NCBI RefSeq assembly: GCF_014633365.1
Contig: NC_068346.1
Location: 35,589,191-35,653,190, forward strand
Length of the DNA: 64,000 bases
Direction of reading: 5' to 3'
Source: Diospyros lotus
Lineage: Eukaryota; Streptophyta; Magnoliopsida; Ericales; Ebenaceae
Shown here: one piece after another, positions 61,246 through 64,000 of the stretch
Layout: every line of letters begins with the position of its first letter
Position numbering within the stretch: the stretch's first letter is position 1
Position numbers and translations under genes: made by a program
The notes under the pieces: model-generated
Database searches by the model: none
What the model saw: only the letters and a program-made list of their open reading frames with translations
What the model was told of the DNA's origin: nothing

Positions 61246-64000
61246 ACTGTAATTGGGGTGGAAGCCCTTTGATCTTTTAATGGGGTACTAAGGATGGGAG
61301 AGAGGTGTTCATGTTATCCAGAGAGAAAAAAGCATATTAGAAGACTGGTGGTTCTTTGGGGCCCTAGTGATGTAACATGGGAATGCATATGAGAATAAAC
61401 TCACCAGGAAAAAAAGGGAGGATTGCTGCAACAAAGTGAGGGAGTAGTTGTAGTCAGGAATGGATTTGGAAGAAGGTAACATGAAGGAGACGATCTCTAC
61501 TGATTGCATAAATGGAAGTGAGAGACTGGGAGATGGAGAATTTTTGGAGTTGCAGAAATGCATAAGGTTTTTAGGGAAAATAAAAGGGTTCAAGAGACTA
61601 AAATCGAGAGAATCTAGAGGTTGAGTGGATACAGAGGGAGATGGAGGGTGCAAGAGATACACAGAAGAAGAAAAGAGGAGGCAGGAGGAAGAAGAAGAAG
61701 AGAGAGAAGGTGTACCTACCTTATCACCAATGACAGTTTTGGCACTACAAGTAACCAAGTAATAACTCTGGCAACCAGAGTAGACCATGCACTGCGCATG
61801 GAAAAATGGTGACTGTAGTTTCTTAACAGTTTGACAGAGTCCAAGTGTTCTCCTGGTAACTTCAATCGAGTACACTGTAGTGAACTGACTCAAACAGAAT
61901 CTTGGGGTACCTAGTACAATGTGGATCCACTGGCCCATACATGTCCTGTGAGATATATTATTATTGATTGGTTATTGATAGTGGTTTCCTGAGTTATTGC
62001 TTTACATTATGTTGATGCCATTGGACATGTGGATTTATGGTATATATTGTTGCTATACCGCCTTAATATTAAACATATGCCCTATAAATCTTTTAAAAAC
62101 CAAAGTGGTTTGGACATATAATTTTTAATGTAGAAATAACTGTTTACTGAGTTGTAAGCAAACTACCTTACCTTGGCATTTTTCAGATGATCAATCAAAC
62201 CCTTAGAGCAATCCTCATAGGGTTTTGAAATATTAGACATTCATGAATTTTTCATTTGATTGAATGCTTTGTGTATTTATTAAAGACTAATTAACTTTAT
62301 TGTGATATTTTTGTTGGATATCATTGAATTATCACTATACAATGTTAGAGTCCTTTAGATAACTTGTGATTTGAATGAATTAGGCTTTGCATTCATGAGC
62401 CAAGGCTTGATTCACAGGCGGGGGTTGGGGGGGTGGATACAATGTGATACCAAAACTAACCAAAGCTGCTACTGAGTGAATGCAAGCTGGGAAAGTGTTT
62501 AAGACTGATTTGAGTTAGATTGAAATATGAGAGTTGTGGGTTGGTGAGAACCTCGATAATTAAAAGAGTGAAAGTATGTCACGACCCAATGCGACCTTGG
62601 AAAGTGTGTAAGACTGACTTGAGTTATATCTGTACTCATTTGCTTTAATTGAGTTATAACCCATGGAATTCACATGCTTGTATATTATATAAATATATAT
62701 GTAAGAAGTACAAACTTCACATTTTCTTATTTTTCCCTTCTGGTCAATCATTTTAGAGAGCAGTGTTGACACCTGCATTGGAAGGTCGAGATCTAATTGC
62801 TCGTGCAAAGACGGGGACAGGAAAGACATTAGCCTTTGGGATTCCAATGATTAAGCTGCTCAGTGAAGATGACCAAGAAAAGAGTTCTATGAGGTAATGG
62901 TTATATCATTCACACGTGTGGCTTCTGCTATTTTGATATTTTTGCTGAATGGTGCATTTTAATTGTTTAAAGGCGTGGTAGGCTTCCCAGAGTGTTGGTT
63001 CTTGCACCCACTAGAGAGTTAGCAAAGCAAGTAGAGAAAGAGATCAAAGAGTCTGCACCGTATTTGAGCACAGTTTGTGTATATGGAGGAGTTTCTTATA
63101 ACACACAGCAAAATGCACTTCATCGTGGAGTTGATGTCGTGGTGGGGACTCCAGGCAGAATAATCGACTTAATAAAAAATAACAGCCTGAAATTGGGGGA
63201 AGTTCAATACTTGGTTCTTGATGAAGCTGATCAAATGCTTGCGGTTGGTTTTGAGGAAGATGTGGAGGTGATTCTAGAAAGGCTCCAGCAAAACGGCAGA
63301 GCATGCTCTTCTCAGCAACCATGCCTGGTTGGGTAAAGAAACTGGCCAGGAAGTACTTAGACAATCCTCTGACCATTGATTTGGTGAGTTATTTTATTCT
63401 CCTTTTCTTGTCCAACCTACTTGCAATATTTTATCTACATGGCGAGCATGGGATTCCTGCTTGCACATTAATATATTGTTTTTCCCCTTTTATTTTTCTA
63501 ATGATGAATAGTAACCTTTTTATTTTCCTTTTTGGGTACTTAGTGGGTGATGCTATTTTTTTAGGCTTTTTGGAAAACTACTACTCTGTATGTTTTATGG
63601 TTACTTGTTATGAGAGAAATGGATACCTGTTGAGAGTATTGAAAGTTATATTTTTTTTTTGCTTGAAGTGAACCATTGTCATCCTCTTCTTTTGTGGGTT
63701 AAAGTTTTGCCTTTCTCTTTTGAGGCTTTTGTGTACTTTCTTGATGATCTCTTGATTTAAGTAGTCCTTTTTGCTTATCTTTTGTGTGGTCCGCTCACTC
63801 CCTTAAGGCTGTCTTTTTAGCTTTTCTTTATTATCCCCCCCCCCCCCCCCCCCCCCCCCAAATGTTACATGGACATTTGATTTCATTGCCCAGCCATACA
63901 CTGTTCCACACATGTCATTCACCTAGAATACTAGTTTTGGAGCTTATTCATTCTGCTTTTCTCCATAGGTTGGTGACCAGGATGAAAAGCTGGCAGAGGG
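60521..64000 (+). CDS. Chloroplast DEAD-box RNA helicase, RH3-like (5' part; 1-nt deletion in exon 3)
   Basis: Exons 60521-60928, 62757-62893, 62973-63383 and 63969 to the window end, with GT-AG introns. The first 60 residues are Ser/Ala/Pro-rich and look like a plastid transit peptide. An acidic stretch follows ([17 protein letters not shown]). The helicase core shows the Q motif (THLFPIQ), motif I (AKTGTGKT), Ia (PTRELAKQ), Ib (TPGRI), II (DEAD) and III (SAT). [20 protein letters not shown] is typical of RH3, which aids plastid intron splicing and ribosome assembly. At about 63285, CTCCAGCAAAACGG needs one more C to keep frame. Exon 3 is 411 nt where 412 restores the phase into exon 4 ([11 protein letters not shown]). 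Read literally the protein stops soon after motif II. An assembly error is as likely as a real lesion. Confidence 0.88.
61193..61243 (+). repeat. (GT)n(GA)n microsatellite in helicase intron 1
   Basis: GT repeat running directly into a GA repeat. The rest of intron 1 (60929-62756) holds no recognised gene; the minus-strand open frame at 61309-61938 has no family resemblance. Confidence 0.85.
63835..63859 (+). repeat. Poly-C tract (25 C) in helicase intron 3
   Basis: Uninterrupted C run between exons 3 and 4. Length is unreliable in most sequencing chemistries. Confidence 0.9.

Noticed and set aside
61309..61938. 209-codon open frame (-) in helicase intron 1
   Set aside because: Ser-rich, no domain, antisense to an intron and overlapping GA-rich repeat sequence.
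1..64000. tRNA, rRNA and CRISPR arrays
   Set aside because: No cloverleaf with conserved tRNA boxes and no rRNA or evenly spaced palindromic repeats were noticed; a tRNAscan run would be the decisive check.

Overview
The window is nuclear DNA of a flowering plant. Genes have GT-AG introns and low coding density, and long stretches are nested retrotransposons, MITEs and microsatellites. A complete PHYTOCHROME A gene, a germin-like gene, an RCI2/PMP3 gene, a LAZ1/TMEM184-type gene and a plastid DEAD-box helicase all fit an angiosperm. Nothing points to a grass; I cannot name the species.

Layout. 1-1.1 kb: a small isoprenylated HMA-fold (HPP/HIPP-type) gene on the minus strand. 1.5-19.5 kb: a Ty1-copia retrotransposon on the minus strand, cut into pieces by four long solo LTRs and one further LTR-like element; target-site duplications give most of the insertion order. 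20.0-20.8 kb: a second HPP gene, paralogous to the first. 24.2-25.1 kb: a germin-like gene (+). 26.6-31.6 kb: PHYA (-), four coding exons, 1120 residues. 33.0-35.0 kb: MITEs and copia debris. 35.4-36.3 kb: a type I MADS-box gene (-). Its 5' flank is repeated as a 600-bp inverted repeat that leads into a second start codon, broken by a CACTA-type transposon at codon 3. 39.8-41.0 kb: an RCI2/PMP3 gene (-) with a MULE-like element in its intron and a 1-nt frameshift in exon 1. 42.5 kb: a small conserved plant protein of unknown function (-). 45.4-57.4 kb: a LAZ1/TMEM184-like (DUF300) gene (-) whose introns hold four RTE-type LINE copies. 60.5-64.0 kb: 5' part of a chloroplast RH3-like DEAD-box helicase (+), with a 1-nt deletion in exon 3.

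The genes are ordinary single-copy eukaryotic loci and form no operon-like unit. The clearest unusual structures are the palindromic MADS promoter duplication ended by a CACTA element, the nested retrotransposon with a twice-used target site, the HPP pair in which each copy lost a different metal-binding cysteine, and the stacking of RTE elements inside one gene. Exon boundaries were read by hand from splice sites, reading frame and protein-family knowledge; no alignment software was run.
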